From the NCBI RefSeq assembly GCF_000334455.1, contig NZ_BANX01000025.1, positions 62,001 through 126,000 on the forward strand: 64,000 nucleotides of DNA, in the 5' to 3' direction. Source of the DNA: Gordonia soli NBRC 108243. Its GTDB lineage: Bacteria; Actinomycetota; Actinomycetes; Mycobacteriales; Mycobacteriaceae. Positions 17,739-28,167 of this stretch are shown here, in pieces. Below the pieces are notes generated by a model. That model was not told the DNA's origin and did not search any database. It was given only the letters and a program-made list of their open reading frames with translations. Position 1 is the stretch's first letter; each line of letters begins with the position of its first letter. The position numbers and the translations under genes are program-made.

Positions 17739-19262
17739 TCATCCGTTGGCCGAGATGTCCTCCAGGACGCGTGCGATGGTGCGGACCGGCACCCCGGTGC
17801 CGCCCTTGGGGGTGTACCCCCACGGGCCTCCGCTGTTGAACGCCGGACCGGCGATGTCGATGTGCGCCCAACTGACGCCGTCGGCGACGAACTCGCGCAG
17901 GAAGAGACCCGCGGAGAGCATGCCGCCCCACCGGTGGTTGGTGACGTTCGCGAGGTCGGCGACCCGGGACTTCAGGTCGCTGCGCAGCTCGGTGGGCAGC
18001 GGCATCGGCCAGGCGTTCTCGCCGATCTCGGTGGACAGTCGTGCGATGCGGTCGCGGAACTCGTCGGTGCCCATCACGCCTGGGGTGCGGGTGCCCAGCG
18101 CGACCATCTGCGCGCCGGTGAGTGTCGCGGTGTCGATGAGGTAATCGGGTTCGTCCTCGCACGCACGCACGATGGCGTCCGCGAGGACCAGACGTCCTTC
18201 GGCGTCGGTGTTGAGGACCTCGACGGTGGTGCCGCCGTATTGGGTGAGCACGTCGCCGGGCCGCTGGGCGGTTCCCGACGGCATGTTCTCGGCCATCGGG
18301 ACGGTGGCGGTCACCGACACCGGGAGGTCGAGTCGCGCCGCGAGGATGGTCGCCGCGATGACCGCCGCCGCACCACCCATGTCCGAGGTCATCTGGTCCA
18401 TGTTGGCGGCGGGCTTGATCGAGATACCGCCGGTGTCGAAGGTGATGCCCTTGCCGACCAGCGCGACCGAGGGCGAGTCCTTGCGGCCGGTGTGCACGAG
18501 CCGGACGAGGCGCGGGAGTCGGGAACTGCCTTTGCCGACGCCGATGATGCCGCCGTATCCGGCCTTGTCGAGTGCGGCGTCGTCCAGGATCTCGACCTTG
18601 AGGCCGGCCGCGGCAGCCAACGTGCGGGCGCGGTCGGCGAACTCCTCGGGGAAGAGATGGCTCGGCGGGGTGTTGACGAAGTCGCGGGCGATCGCGACGG
18701 CGTCGGCGACGGCCGCGGCACGGGCCAGTTCGGCCTTGGCGTCCTTGTCCTTCGTCTCGACGAGGAGGGTGACCCGGGTCGGCGGGGACTTCCGCGGCCG
18801 CGACTTGTCGGAGCGGAACTCGTCGAATCGATAGGCGCCCAAGAAGAATCCCTCGGCAGCGGCACCGAGGTCGACGGTCGACAACGTCGTCGCGATCTGG
18901 TCGATGCCGTCGAGCTCGCGGGCCACGATGCCCGCGGCCTGTCGGAGCAGTTCTGGTGAGTCGACGTCGGCGGTATCGCCCAGTCCGACGGTCACGACGA
19001 TCTCGGACGGCAACGATGCCGGCGCTCGGAATCGCACCACCTCGCCGTGCGAACCCCGCGCCCCGAGTGCGGTGACCGCGGCCGAGATCTCGTCTGCCTG
19101 GCCGTCGTCGAGCAATCCGTCGCCGATCACCAGCGTGGGCTCGCCCGAGTCCTCCTCGGGCGCGATCAGGCCGATGACCACGGCCCGGTCGTTCTTGCCG
19201 ACGGTGGTCGCCAACTCCAGCTCAGGACCTCGGACCCGGTTCACGCTCTCGTTCTTGCTCAC
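17739..19262 (-). CDS. pepB: Leucyl (M17) aminopeptidase
   Basis: The 507-aa protein has an N-terminal alpha/beta domain to about residue 175 and a C-terminal M17 catalytic domain. The domain has [10 protein letters not shown] and [15 protein letters not shown] (metal-binding Lys/Asp) and [13 protein letters not shown] (the family signature). It is a two-metal cytosolic exopeptidase removing N-terminal residues. The GTG at 19262 (VSKNES) is chosen because the family starts near there; sequence further upstream overlaps the gcvT promoter. No strong ribosome site is visible, so the start is uncertain by several codons. It is divergent from gcvT across 88 bp. Confidence 0.93.
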   Translation of the reverse strand: MSKNESVNRVRGPELELATTVGKNDRAVVIGLIAPEEDSGEPTLVIGDGLLDDGQADEISAAVTALGARGSHGEVVRFRAPASLPSEIVVTVGLGDTADVDSPELLRQAAGIVARELDGIDQIATTLSTVDLGAAAEGFFLGAYRFDEFRSDKSRPRKSPPTRVTLLVETKDKDAKAELARAAAVADAVAIARDFVNTPPSHLFPEEFADRARTLAAAAGLKVEILDDAALDKAGYGGIIGVGKGSSRLPRLVRLVHTGRKDSPSVALVGKGITFDTGGISIKPAANMDQMTSDMGGAAAVIAATILAARLDLPVSVTATVPMAENMPSGTAQRPGDVLTQYGGTTVEVLNTDAEGRLVLADAIVRACEDEPDYLIDTATLTGAQMVALGTRTPGVMGTDEFRDRIARLSTEIGENAWPMPLPTELRSDLKSRVADLANVTNHRWGGMLSAGLFLREFVADGVSWAHIDIAGPAFNSGGPWGYTPKGGTGVPVRTIARVLEDISANG

Positions 19263-19350
19263 CCGGTCAACTCTGCCACAGGCACAGGCGGCGCTCCGGA
19301 GTCCCGATCGCCGTGGATCGGAGCGCATCGCGGGCAGTAGCGTTGTCGCC

Positions 19351-20460
19351 ATGACCGAACTGCTGGCCGGACCGATCACCGACCGACACGCCGCCCTGGG
19401 CGCGTCCTTCGCCCCGTTCGGAGGGTGGGAGATGCCGGTGTCCTACGAGGGCACCGTCGCCGAGCACGCCGCGGTCCGCAACGCGGTGGGGATCTTCGAC
19501 GTCAGCCACCTCGGCAAGGCCCTGGTCGCCGGTCCCGGTGCAGCCGAGCTCGTGAACGCGACGCTCACCAACGATCTCGCGAAGATCACGCCCGGCAAGG
19601 CCCAGTACACGCTGTGCTGCAACGACTCCGGCGGCGTCATCGACGATCTGATCACCTACCTGGTGTCCGACGACGAGGTGTTCCTGGTGCCCAACGCGGC
19701 AAACACCGCTGCCGTGGTGGCTGCACTGTCGGCTGCTGCGCCCGCCGGCATCACGGTCACCGACCTCCATCGCGACTACGGGGTGCTGGCCGTCCAGGGT
19801 CCGCGCTCCACCGAGGTGCTCGCCGGTCTGGGTCTGCCCACCGACATGGAGTACATGGCCTTCGCCGACGCGGACGTCGACCTGGACGGTGTGCGGGTAC
19901 CGATCCGGGTTTGTCGCACGGGGTACACCGGCGAACACGGGTACGAGTTGCTTCCTCGCTGGGCCGACACCGGACCGGTCTTCGATGCCCTGTTGGCGGG
20001 CGTCACCGCGGCCGGGGGTGCGCCCGCAGGCCTTGGTGCCCGCGACACGTTGCGCACCGAGATGGGCTACGCGCTGCACGGCCACGAACTCGGCCCCGAC
20101 ATCACCCCGGTCCAGGCGCGGTCGTCCTGGGCGGTGGGATGGAAGAAGCCGGAGTTCTTCGGTCGGTCGGCGTTGACCGCCGAGCGTGAGCAGGGGCCCG
20201 CGCGCCGTCTGCAGGGTTTGCTGGCGACCGGACGCGGGGTGCCCCGAGCCGACTGCGACGTGCTCGCCGGAGCAGGTGGTGCCGTCATCGGCCGCTGTAC
20301 GTCGGGCACCTTCTCGCCGACGCTCAAGCAGGGGATCGCCCTCGCGCTGATCGACACCGATGCGGGTGTCTCGATCGGCGACGAGGTGGTCGTGGACGTG
20401 CGCGGACGTCCGTTGACCTGTGAGGTCGTGCGCCCGCCCTTCGTCGAGTCGCACGTCTAG
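19351..20460 (+). CDS. gcvT: Glycine cleavage system aminomethyltransferase (T protein)
   Basis: The 369-aa T protein moves the methylene group from the lipoylated H protein to tetrahydrofolate and releases NH3. Signatures: [42 protein letters not shown] (folate-site Asp), [12 protein letters not shown] and the C-terminal [18 protein letters not shown]. Genes for the H and P proteins are not in this window. The same isolated position between pepB and ilvE is seen in mycobacteria (Rv2211c). It depends on the lipoate genes nearby. Start ATG at 19351. Confidence 0.95.
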   Translation: MTELLAGPITDRHAALGASFAPFGGWEMPVSYEGTVAEHAAVRNAVGIFDVSHLGKALVAGPGAAELVNATLTNDLAKITPGKAQYTLCCNDSGGVIDDLITYLVSDDEVFLVPNAANTAAVVAALSAAAPAGITVTDLHRDYGVLAVQGPRSTEVLAGLGLPTDMEYMAFADADVDLDGVRVPIRVCRTGYTGEHGYELLPRWADTGPVFDALLAGVTAAGGAPAGLGARDTLRTEMGYALHGHELGPDITPVQARSSWAVGWKKPEFFGRSALTAEREQGPARRLQGLLATGRGVPRADCDVLAGAGGAVIGRCTSGTFSPTLKQGIALALIDTDAGVSIGDEVVVDVRGRPLTCEVVRPPFVESHV

Positions 20461-20481
20461 CCGGACACACACTTCTGCGGG

Positions 20482-20505
20482 GGTCCGATCGCCTCGCGTC
20501 GGACC
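20482..20505 (+). terminator. gcvT terminator
   Basis: Arms ggtccga and tcggacc (7 bp, 10-nt loop) start 21 bp after the gcvT stop. No T run follows. Confidence 0.5.
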
Positions 20506-20552
20506 GCGTGGTGCGCCGAAAGAGGTTTGCGTCCCGGCGGTACGATTGATCA

Positions 20553-21656
20553 ATGACCTTGCAGTTCACCCGCACCGAGCACCCTCATCCGGTGTCGGAG
20601 TCCCGGCGTGCCGAGATCCTCTCGGCACCCGGCTTCGGCCGGTACTTCACCGACAACATGGTGCTGGTGGACTACGACGTAGACCGTGGCTGGCACGACG
20701 CGAAGGTCACCCCGTACGGGCCGCTGGCGCTCGACCCGTCGGCGATGGTGCTGCACTACGCCCAGGAGATCTTCGAGGGCCTCAAGGCCTACCGTCAGCC
20801 CGACGGCTCGATCGCGGCCTTCCGACCGGAGGCGAACGCCGAACGTCTCGCCAACTCCGCATTACGTCTGGCGATGCCGGAGTTCCCGGCGGAGGACTTC
20901 GTCGAGTCGTTGCGCGCGTTGCTCGCCGCCGACCACCTCTGGGTGCCCGATGCCGGCGGTGAGGAGTCGCTTTATCTGCGGCCCTTCGTGTTCGCGACCG
21001 AACCCGGACTGGGTGTGCGCCCGGCCAACCAGTACCGCTATGTGTTGATCGCGTCGCCGGCCGGTGCCTACTTCGCCAAGGGCGTCAAGCCGGTCAGCGT
21101 GTGGCTGTCCACCGAATACGTGCGCGCGGCGCCGGGGGGCACCGGAGCCGCCAAGACCGGTGGCAACTACGCCGCCTCGCTGCTCGCCCAGGCGCAGGCC
21201 GCCGAGCAGGGCTGCGACCAGGTCGTCTGGCTGGATGCCGTGGAGCGTCGCTTCATCGAGGAGATGGGCGGCATGAACCTCTGCTTCGTCTTCGGGTCCG
21301 GTGCCGACGCGCGCCTGGTGACACCGGAACTCAGCGGGACCCTGCTGCCGGGGATCACCCGCGACTCCCTCCTGGCGCTGGCGGCCGATGCCGGCTTCGC
21401 CGTCGAAGAGCGCAAGATCAGCACCGAGGAACTGCGTAAGGGTGTGGCCTCGGGTGACATCACCGAGGTCTTCGCCTGCGGTACCGCCGCCGTCATCACG
21501 CCGGTCGGTCGGGTCAAGGGCGAGGTCGACGACTACACCATCGGCGACGGCACCACCGGAGAGGTCACCCAGGCTCTGCGGGACACCCTCACCGGGATCC
21601 AGCGTGGCACCTTCGCCGACACCCACGGGTGGATGACCGAGCTGTACCGCGGCTGA
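20553..21656 (+). CDS. ilvE: Branched-chain amino acid aminotransferase
   Basis: The 367-aa class IV PLP aminotransferase exchanges amino groups between glutamate and the 2-oxo acids of Leu, Ile and Val. Visible features: [10 protein letters not shown] near residue 75, Lys201 in [11 protein letters not shown] as the PLP Schiff base, and [12 protein letters not shown] and [19 protein letters not shown] at the cofactor phosphate site. The length equals the mycobacterial enzyme. The ATG at 20553 follows a weak AT-rich stretch (TACGATTGATCA). It is a single-gene unit between terminators. Confidence 0.96.
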   Translation: MTLQFTRTEHPHPVSESRRAEILSAPGFGRYFTDNMVLVDYDVDRGWHDAKVTPYGPLALDPSAMVLHYAQEIFEGLKAYRQPDGSIAAFRPEANAERLANSALRLAMPEFPAEDFVESLRALLAADHLWVPDAGGEESLYLRPFVFATEPGLGVRPANQYRYVLIASPAGAYFAKGVKPVSVWLSTEYVRAAPGGTGAAKTGGNYAASLLAQAQAAEQGCDQVVWLDAVERRFIEEMGGMNLCFVFGSGADARLVTPELSGTLLPGITRDSLLALAADAGFAVEERKISTEELRKGVASGDITEVFACGTAAVITPVGRVKGEVDDYTIGDGTTGEVTQALRDTLTGIQRGTFADTHGWMTELYRG

Positions 21657-21670
21657 CCGAGACCGAACGC

Positions 21671-21703
21671 AACGCCGTGTCCGCCCCGCGCGGACACGGC
21701 GTT
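21671..21703. terminator. Bidirectional terminator between ilvE and cobS
   Basis: Perfect 13-bp arms (21671-21683, 21691-21703; aacgccgtgtccg and its complement) with a 7-nt loop lie 14 bp after the ilvE stop and before the converging cobS end. Confidence 0.8.
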
Positions 21704-21795
21704 CGTCGTCTGCGAGCCGTCGGGCGTCACCCAGGCCGGTGCCTCTGGTCGCTGGGTTCTGACCGTTGCCTCGGGGCGCCTACTCGCCGACTGCC

Positions 21796-22611
21796 TCAGA
21801 CCAGTAGACCGATCAGCATGATCGCGGTGCCGATCTCGATCACGGCACCCAACACATCACCGGTGAGCCCGCCGGCCCGGCGGGCACTGTGCCGGGTCAC
21901 CTGCCACGCCACCGCGACCACGACAAGGACGGCGACGACCGCGGTGAGTGCGTCGGCGATTGCGAATCCGGTTGTCGGCTGCGGTGATCCGGATGGAGGC
22001 GAACCGGCGAGCGCCGGGAGGCCGACGAGGAGGGCCGCGCCGACGGCGCCCAGCGTCCACACGGCGACCGATGCCCGCTGCGTCCCGGCGACCAGCGAAC
22101 CGAAGCCGTCCGCGTGCGCCGGGGTCAGGCCCCGGCGACAGCCGACGACCGCGGCCAGTCGGCCCACCGCCACCGCCAGCGCGATCTCGTAGTACCGGTG
22201 GTCGTCGACCAACGCCGCGAAGCCCGTCCACTGCACACCGAGAACGGCGACGATGGCGACGACGCCGAACGGACCCACCGACCCACTGCGCATCACCTCG
22301 GCCACGCGTTGGGGTGGGCCGTAACAGCCGAGGCCGTCGGCGGTGTCGGCGAGACCGTCCAGATGCATGCCGCGGGTGCCGCCGGCGAGGATGATCATCA
22401 GGAGCACGCCGATCAGCGCGCTCGGGAGATCGGTGTGCGAGAGGCCGGCCGCGACGGCCGCGGCCACCGCGCCGAGCAACACACCGACGACCGGGGTCGC
22501 GGCGATGACGGCGCCACCGATCCGTCGGTCCATCTCGCCCCGGGGGTACGGGAGCGGCACGACCGTCAACCACGACAGGGCGACGTGCACGGCACGTACG
22601 GGGGAGACCAC
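21796..22611 (-). CDS. cobS: Adenosylcobinamide-GDP ribazoletransferase
   Basis: The 271-aa, mostly hydrophobic protein joins adenosylcobinamide-GDP and alpha-ribazole to make adenosylcobalamin at the membrane. The CobS signature is LDGLADTADGLGCYG with its acidic metal-binding residues near residue 85, then RSGSVGPFGV. Six or seven transmembrane helices fill the rest. A GTG start at 22611 lies 8 bp after the CobU-CobT fusion gene. The two genes cover the last three steps of the nucleotide loop assembly pathway. Confidence 0.93.
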   Translation of the reverse strand: MVSPVRAVHVALSWLTVVPLPYPRGEMDRRIGGAVIAATPVVGVLLGAVAAAVAAGLSHTDLPSALIGVLLMIILAGGTRGMHLDGLADTADGLGCYGPPQRVAEVMRSGSVGPFGVVAIVAVLGVQWTGFAALVDDHRYYEIALAVAVGRLAAVVGCRRGLTPAHADGFGSLVAGTQRASVAVWTLGAVGAALLVGLPALAGSPPSGSPQPTTGFAIADALTAVVAVLVVVAVAWQVTRHSARRAGGLTGDVLGAVIEIGTAIMLIGLLV

Positions 22612-22619
22612 GCGCGCTG

Positions 22620-24446
22620 TCAGGTGGCGGGTACCGGCTGCGAGCCGGAGTCGGTGACACCGGCCTCGGCGAAGGTGGACATGGAGCTCAGGATGTCGAC
22701 TGCGGCTCCGACGGCGGGCAGGGCGAGCAGGGCGCCGCTGCCCTCACCGAGCCGCAACGACAGGTCGAGGATCGGTTCGAGATCGAGATGATCCAGTGCG
22801 ATCTGATGCGCGGGTTCGGTGGAGCGGTGTCCGGCCACCCACCACGTCGTGGCGCCGGGCGCGAGCTCGTTGGCGACCATCGCTGCGGCCGTCACCACCA
22901 CGCCGTCGAGGATCACCGGGGTCCGGCGGATCGCGGCCTGTGCGAGGAAGCCCGCCATCGCGGTGAGGTCGGCACCGGCGACCGCGGCCAGCAAGGCGAG
23001 GGGATCGTGGAGGATCGGCCGCACCCGGTGCATCCCGTCGCGGATCGCGGCGGTCTTGCGAATCCATCCCGCGTCGTCGATCCCGGTGCCGCGCCCGATC
23101 ACCTCGACGGGTTCGCGGCGGGTCAGTGCGCCGATGAGAACCGTTGCCGGCGTGGTGTTCCCGATACCCATCTCGCCGGCGATGAGCAGGTCGGCGCCAC
23201 TGTCGACGAGGTCGTCGGCGATGGCACGCCCCGCCGCGAGCGCACTACGCGCCTCGGCCAGCGTCAGCGCATCGGTGACCCGGAGATCGCCGCTGCTGCG
23301 CCGCACCTTGTAGCCGGAGATCTCCGGGGCGGTCTCGGCGTCGACCGACATGTCGACGACGCGCACGGTCGCGCCGGATCGTCGGGCCAGGATGTTGACC
23401 GCAGCGGTGCCCGACGCGATGGTCGCGACCATCTGCCCGGTCACCTCGGGGGGATAGGCGGAGACCCCGCCCGCCGCGACCCCGTGGTCACCGGCGAACA
23501 CCACGACCGCCGGGTTCTCGATCTGCTGCGGAGGACAGACACCTTGGCAGGCCGAGATCCAGATGCCGAGTTCCTCGAGCCGGCCGAGCGAGCCCGGCGG
23601 CTTGGTGAGATCGGCATGGCGCTCGCGCGCCGCACGGGCCACCGACGGGTCCGGCGGCGTCGGTGTCGCGAACACCTCGGCGTCGGTCGGGTCGATGGGG
23701 CGCGGTGCCAGTCCGGCGGCCGGCGTCCCGGCGACGCCGGGCCGATCGGAGAGGTCACCCGCAGCCGTGTCGGTGACGGCGCTCGCGGTCGGTCCGGACG
23801 CGCTGCCCTCATCTGCCGGGATGGTGTCGGGAGTGGTCGGCGCCGATGCGACCGTCGTTGACGCGACCGGCGCTGGCGCAACCGCCGCCGGGAGGCCGAC
23901 ACCGCTTGCGACACCGGGCAGTTCGAGCACGCGACCGGCGACGACGAGGACCACACGATCGCAGACCGCGGCGATCGCGGTGTTGAGCGCGCCGAGGTCG
24001 TCCTGGAAGCGTCGACCGGCAGGTGTCGGGGCCACCGGCGCCAGACCGACCTCGGGACTGATCAGGACGAGGTCGCCGCGGTGGTCGCCGACCGCGGCGG
24101 CCAGCGCCGATCGTGCGTCGGCGAGGTCGACGCCCGGATCGTCCCAGGCGCCGTGCGCGTCGAGGGTCGCGGCGAGCCAGTTGCCCAGGTCGTCGACGAG
24201 AGATGCTTCGTCTGCTTCGGCGCGGAGTGCTTCGGCGACCTCGATGGTCTCGATCGTCGTATATCGCGCGTCGCGACGCCGACGGTGCTCGGCGACCCGT
24301 GCCACCCACTCGGCGTCGGTGCTCGTCGTCGGACCGGTGGCGATGTAACGGACCCGTCGGTGTGGCGCGAGCAGGGATTCGCCGTACGCAGACTTCCCGG
24401 ATCGGACACCACCGAGTACGAGTGTCCGCGTCCCCCGATTGACCAT
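22620..24446 (-). CDS. cobT: CobU-CobT fusion: cobinamide kinase/guanylyltransferase plus phosphoribosyltransferase
   Basis: The 608-aa protein joins two enzymes. Residues 1-175 are CobU, with the Walker A loop GGVRSGKS at 12-19, VDDLGNWL and [19 protein letters not shown]. Residues about 176-280 are a low-complexity Ala/Pro/Thr/Val linker. From about 280 on it is CobT, nicotinate-nucleotide:dimethylbenzimidazole phosphoribosyltransferase, with [45 protein letters not shown] and GRGTGIDD. So one chain makes both adenosylcobinamide-GDP and alpha-ribazole phosphate, the two branches that CobS then joins. In M. tuberculosis the two are separate genes (as recalled). It starts 5 bp after the DUF3043 gene. 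Confidence 0.93.
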   Translation of the reverse strand: MVNRGTRTLVLGGVRSGKSAYGESLLAPHRRVRYIATGPTTSTDAEWVARVAEHRRRRDARYTTIETIEVAEALRAEADEASLVDDLGNWLAATLDAHGAWDDPGVDLADARSALAAAVGDHRGDLVLISPEVGLAPVAPTPAGRRFQDDLGALNTAIAAVCDRVVLVVAGRVLELPGVASGVGLPAAVAPAPVASTTVASAPTTPDTIPADEGSASGPTASAVTDTAAGDLSDRPGVAGTPAAGLAPRPIDPTDAEVFATPTPPDPSVARAARERHADLTKPPGSLGRLEELGIWISACQGVCPPQQIENPAVVVFAGDHGVAAGGVSAYPPEVTGQMVATIASGTAAVNILARRSGATVRVVDMSVDAETAPEISGYKVRRSSGDLRVTDALTLAEARSALAAGRAIADDLVDSGADLLIAGEMGIGNTTPATVLIGALTRREPVEVIGRGTGIDDAGWIRKTAAIRDGMHRVRPILHDPLALLAAVAGADLTAMAGFLAQAAIRRTPVILDGVVVTAAAMVANELAPGATTWWVAGHRSTEPAHQIALDHLDLEPILDLSLRLGEGSGALLALPAVGAAVDILSSMSTFAEAGVTDSGSQPVPAT

Positions 24447-24451
24447 CCGCG

Positions 24452-25123
24452 CTAGACCGCGTCGCCAGCCGACACCTGCGGTTTCGGAGCGCGCATCTTC
24501 CGCAGCTGCATCGCGCGCGTGAAGGAGTACCAGCCCAGGCGGAACCCGGGATCGGCACTGTCGGGATACCGTTCGCGCACGCGGCGGTTGACGAGCCGGC
24601 CGAGGATGACCGCGTCGATCGCCATGAACACGACGAAGACGAGCAGCACGATGTTGGCGTAGACCGCGATCGCGGGCAGGAACATCACCACGATCAGGAC
24701 GATGGCGAACGGCATGAAGAGACCGGCGAAGTTGCGGCGCGAGTCGACGAGATCACGCGCGTAGCGGCGCACCGGGCCCTTGTCGCGCGGCATGAGGTAC
24801 CGCTCGTCGCCCTCCATCATCTTCTCGCGCTGGACCTGCCGCTGCGTGCGGCGCTCGGCGTTCAGCTTCTGCTTGTCCTCGCGGGACAGCGATGTCCGCA
24901 GCTCCTTGCGTCGAGCCCGGGCCTCGGAACGGGTCGTCGGGGGCGGCGCCACGGGCCCCCGTTTGCGGCCCTCGGCATCACGTCGGGACGGTGTCGGTCG
25001 TCCCTTGCCCTCGGTGTACGCGCTGCCCTTGGCCGGTGCCGAATCCACGGCTTCCTCGGTCGTCACCGTCGCGTCGGCATCCCCGACAGCGGTGTCCTCG
25101 TCCTTTTTCCATGGCAGCCTCAC
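24452..25123 (-). CDS. DUF3043 membrane protein
   Basis: The 223-aa protein has a hydrophilic charged N-terminal half (residues 1-120, with [16 protein letters not shown] and a coiled-coil-like Arg/Glu/Lys stretch) and two transmembrane helices (about 137-157 and 160-180), then [20 protein letters not shown]. It matches the actinobacterial DUF3043 family (Rv2206) found upstream of cobT. Function unknown. The GTG at 25123 (VRLPWKK) is chosen because family members begin with a similar LPW motif; the longer open frame is not protein-like. It is divergent from the glycerate kinase gene. Confidence 0.87.
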   Translation of the reverse strand: MRLPWKKDEDTAVGDADATVTTEEAVDSAPAKGSAYTEGKGRPTPSRRDAEGRKRGPVAPPPTTRSEARARRKELRTSLSREDKQKLNAERRTQRQVQREKMMEGDERYLMPRDKGPVRRYARDLVDSRRNFAGLFMPFAIVLIVVMFLPAIAVYANIVLLVFVVFMAIDAVILGRLVNRRVRERYPDSADPGFRLGWYSFTRAMQLRKMRAPKPQVSAGDAV

Positions 25124-25270
25124 ACCGTCGAGGGTAGGCGATTCCGCGCTGCCGCGAATCGCCGACCTCCCTATACTCACGACTCCGGGCACGGCGTGGC
25201 GTGCGGTCGGTATCGGACCGGCGCAGGTGAGTCCACCGTCGGTGACAGTCGAAGCGGAGAGGCGAAGAAG

Positions 25271-26329
25271 ATGCGGGTGGTGATCGCGCCGGATTCGTTC
25301 GGCGACACGTTGTCGGCGGTGACGGCGGCGCACGCCATCGGGCGTGGGTGGCTTGTCGCCCGGCCCGGCGACGAGATCGTGGCGGCGCCGCAGTCCGACG
25401 GCGGCCCTGGATTCGTCGACGTCCTGGCGAACCGGTTCGGAGAGGTCCGCGTCGCCGAGGTGTCCGGTCCACTGGGAGCAGGGGTGAGCGCCCGCTGGTT
25501 GTTCGACGACCGCGGCGGCGACGCCGTGGCCTACCTCGAATGCGCACAGGCGTGCGGGCTGCATCAACTCGGCGGTCGGCCGACCTCGGAGACGGCGATG
25601 TCAGCTTCCACCCGCGGCGTGGGCCGGCTGCTGGATGCGGCACTCTCCGCCGGCGTCACCACGGTGGTCGTCGGTCTCGGTGGCAGCGCGACCACCGACG
25701 GTGGCCGGGGTCTGGTCGAGGCCCTCGGCGGTCCGCAGGCCGCGGTCGACCGCCTGCGGTCGGTCTCGCTGGTGGTCGCATCGGATGTCGAGAACCCGCT
25801 GCTCGGGGAGTTCGGCGCAGCGGCGGTCTTCGGTCCGCAGAAGGGAGCCGATCCGGCGACGGTCGAGCTCCTCGAACAACGGATGACGGTCTGGTCGCAG
25901 ACGTTGTCGGAGATGGCGGGCCGCGATGTGTCGGCCGAGCCGGGTTCCGGCGCGGCCGGCGGCCTGGGGGCGGCCCTGCTCGCTCTGGGGGGTCGGCGGG
26001 TGTCGGGGGCGACCGTGGTCGCCGACGCGACCGACCAGCAGAAAACCGTCGCCGGTGCCGATCTCGTGATCACCGGGGAGGGCAGATTCGACTCCCAGAC
26101 GCTGCGCGGCAAGGTGGTGGCCGCCCTCACCGGGACCGCGGCGCAAGCCGGGGTGCCGACCGTGGTGCTGGCCGGGCAAATCACCTTGGGCGCCGCCGAG
26201 ATCACGGAGGCCGGCATCCGGTCCGCCCACGCCGTCGTCGACGTCGCCGGATCCGTCGAGGTCGCGATGGCGGACGCGGAGAACCAGCTCGCCATCCTCG
26301 CGGAGAAGGTCGCGCGCGGCACCTCGTGA
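25271..26329 (+). CDS. Glycerate kinase (GarK/GlxK type I family)
   Basis: The 352-aa protein starts with MRVVIAPDSFGDTLSAVTAA, the family hallmark, and has VVGLGGSATTDGGRG (about residue 130), AVFGPQKGADPATVE, and VITGEGRFDSQTLRGK near residue 270 as the catalytic signature. It phosphorylates D-glycerate using ATP in glyoxylate or glycerate catabolism. The ATG at 25271 is preceded by GGAGAGGCGAAGAAG. It is the counterpart of Rv2205c. The stop overlaps a possible GTG of a small doubtful frame discussed under rejected items. Confidence 0.92.
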   Translation: MRVVIAPDSFGDTLSAVTAAHAIGRGWLVARPGDEIVAAPQSDGGPGFVDVLANRFGEVRVAEVSGPLGAGVSARWLFDDRGGDAVAYLECAQACGLHQLGGRPTSETAMSASTRGVGRLLDAALSAGVTTVVVGLGGSATTDGGRGLVEALGGPQAAVDRLRSVSLVVASDVENPLLGEFGAAAVFGPQKGADPATVELLEQRMTVWSQTLSEMAGRDVSAEPGSGAAGGLGAALLALGGRRVSGATVVADATDQQKTVAGADLVITGEGRFDSQTLRGKVVAALTGTAAQAGVPTVVLAGQITLGAAEITEAGIRSAHAVVDVAGSVEVAMADAENQLAILAEKVARGTS

Positions 26330-26599
26330 ACCAGCGCCGGTACGCGAACCGATCGGGTCGGGAAGATCTGTCCGGTCGGAATCCGGCGCGCGCACCCGGC
26401 TCGCAGGCGGGAATAGCGGGTGGAGGAGTACCGTTGGACTCGCACGGACGCGCGCACGTGCACGCGTTCCACGGACATCGGGATGCCGACGCCGTCGGAG
26501 AACCGACGACCCGACATCCCACCCCTGACGACCGTCAGCGCAACGACTGAGTCGACCGTCAGAGCACGACCGAGTCAGAAGCAACACTGAGGAGCATCG

Positions 26600-26959
26600 A
26601 TGACCGTCCAGAACGAAGCCGGCGCCGCCACCACGACCGGGGTCAACCTGACCGATGCGGCCGCCGCGAAGGCGAAGGGCCTGCTCGACCAGGAGGGCCG
26701 CGACGACCTGTCGCTGCGCATCGCCGTGCAGCCGGGTGGTTGTGCCGGTCTGCGCTACCAGCTCTTCTTCGACGATCGCAGCCTCGACGGTGACCTCACC
26801 GACGACTTCGGCGGCGTCACCCTCGCGGTCGACCGGATGAGCGCGCCGTACGTCGGCGGAGCCACCATCGACTTCGTCGACACCATCGAGAAGCAGGGCT
26901 TCACGATCGACAACCCGAACGCGACCGGCAGCTGCGCCTGCGGCGACTCGTTCAACTGA
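26600..26959 (+). CDS. erpA: HesB/IscA-type iron-sulfur carrier
   Basis: The 119-aa A-type carrier accepts Fe-S clusters from the SUF machinery and passes them to target enzymes. Its three ligand cysteines are Cys48 (QPGGCAGLRY) and Cys112/Cys114 (GSCACGDSF at the C-terminus). Lipoyl synthase, encoded nearby, and the Rieske protein are Fe-S clients, although the connection is only positional. GAGGAG lies 6 nt before the ATG. The 270 bp upstream to the glycerate kinase hold no confident gene. The counterpart is Rv2204c. Confidence 0.93.
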   Translation: MTVQNEAGAATTTGVNLTDAAAAKAKGLLDQEGRDDLSLRIAVQPGGCAGLRYQLFFDDRSLDGDLTDDFGGVTLAVDRMSAPYVGGATIDFVDTIEKQGFTIDNPNATGSCACGDSFN

Positions 26960-26970
26960 CGTAGATCTCC

Positions 26971-27006
26971 CACCGACCGCATCCCGTACTCGGGGTGCGG
27001 TCGGTG
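26971..27006 (+). terminator. erpA terminator
   Basis: Fifteen-base arms (26971-26985 and 26992-27006) pair with one G-T wobble around a short loop, 12 bp after the erpA stop, followed by tcgtttcg. Confidence 0.75.
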
Positions 27007-27026
27007 TCGTTTCGAGCCGTGGGTAG

Positions 27027-28043
<1,017 letters not shown>

Positions 28044-28118
28044 TCTCCGGCGGCGCGGCCGCGCCGACGATCGCCGTTCGGGCGCAACGTCTTCACGGGG
28101 GCAACGTCGTCACGAGCA

Positions 28119-28146
28119 GGGCCCGGTGGCAGATGCCGCCGGGCCC
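28119..28146. terminator. Bidirectional terminator between adoK and asnB
   Basis: Twelve-base arms (28119-28130, 28135-28146; gggcccggtggc against gccgccgggccc, one G-T pair) with the tetraloop agat lie 21 bp beyond the asnB stop. A 16-bp perfect palindrome, cggcgcggccgcgccg, lies just before it at 28051-28066. Confidence 0.75.
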
Positions 28147-28167
28147 GCCCACTTCCGGCGATCGGGT

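Noticed and set aside
26326-26550. Small GTG frame (about 74 codons) overlapping the glycerate kinase stop by 4 bp
   Set aside because: The GTGA overlap is suggestive, but the product is low-complexity Arg/His/Gly sequence with mixed third-base use, no ribosome site of its own and no family I recognise.
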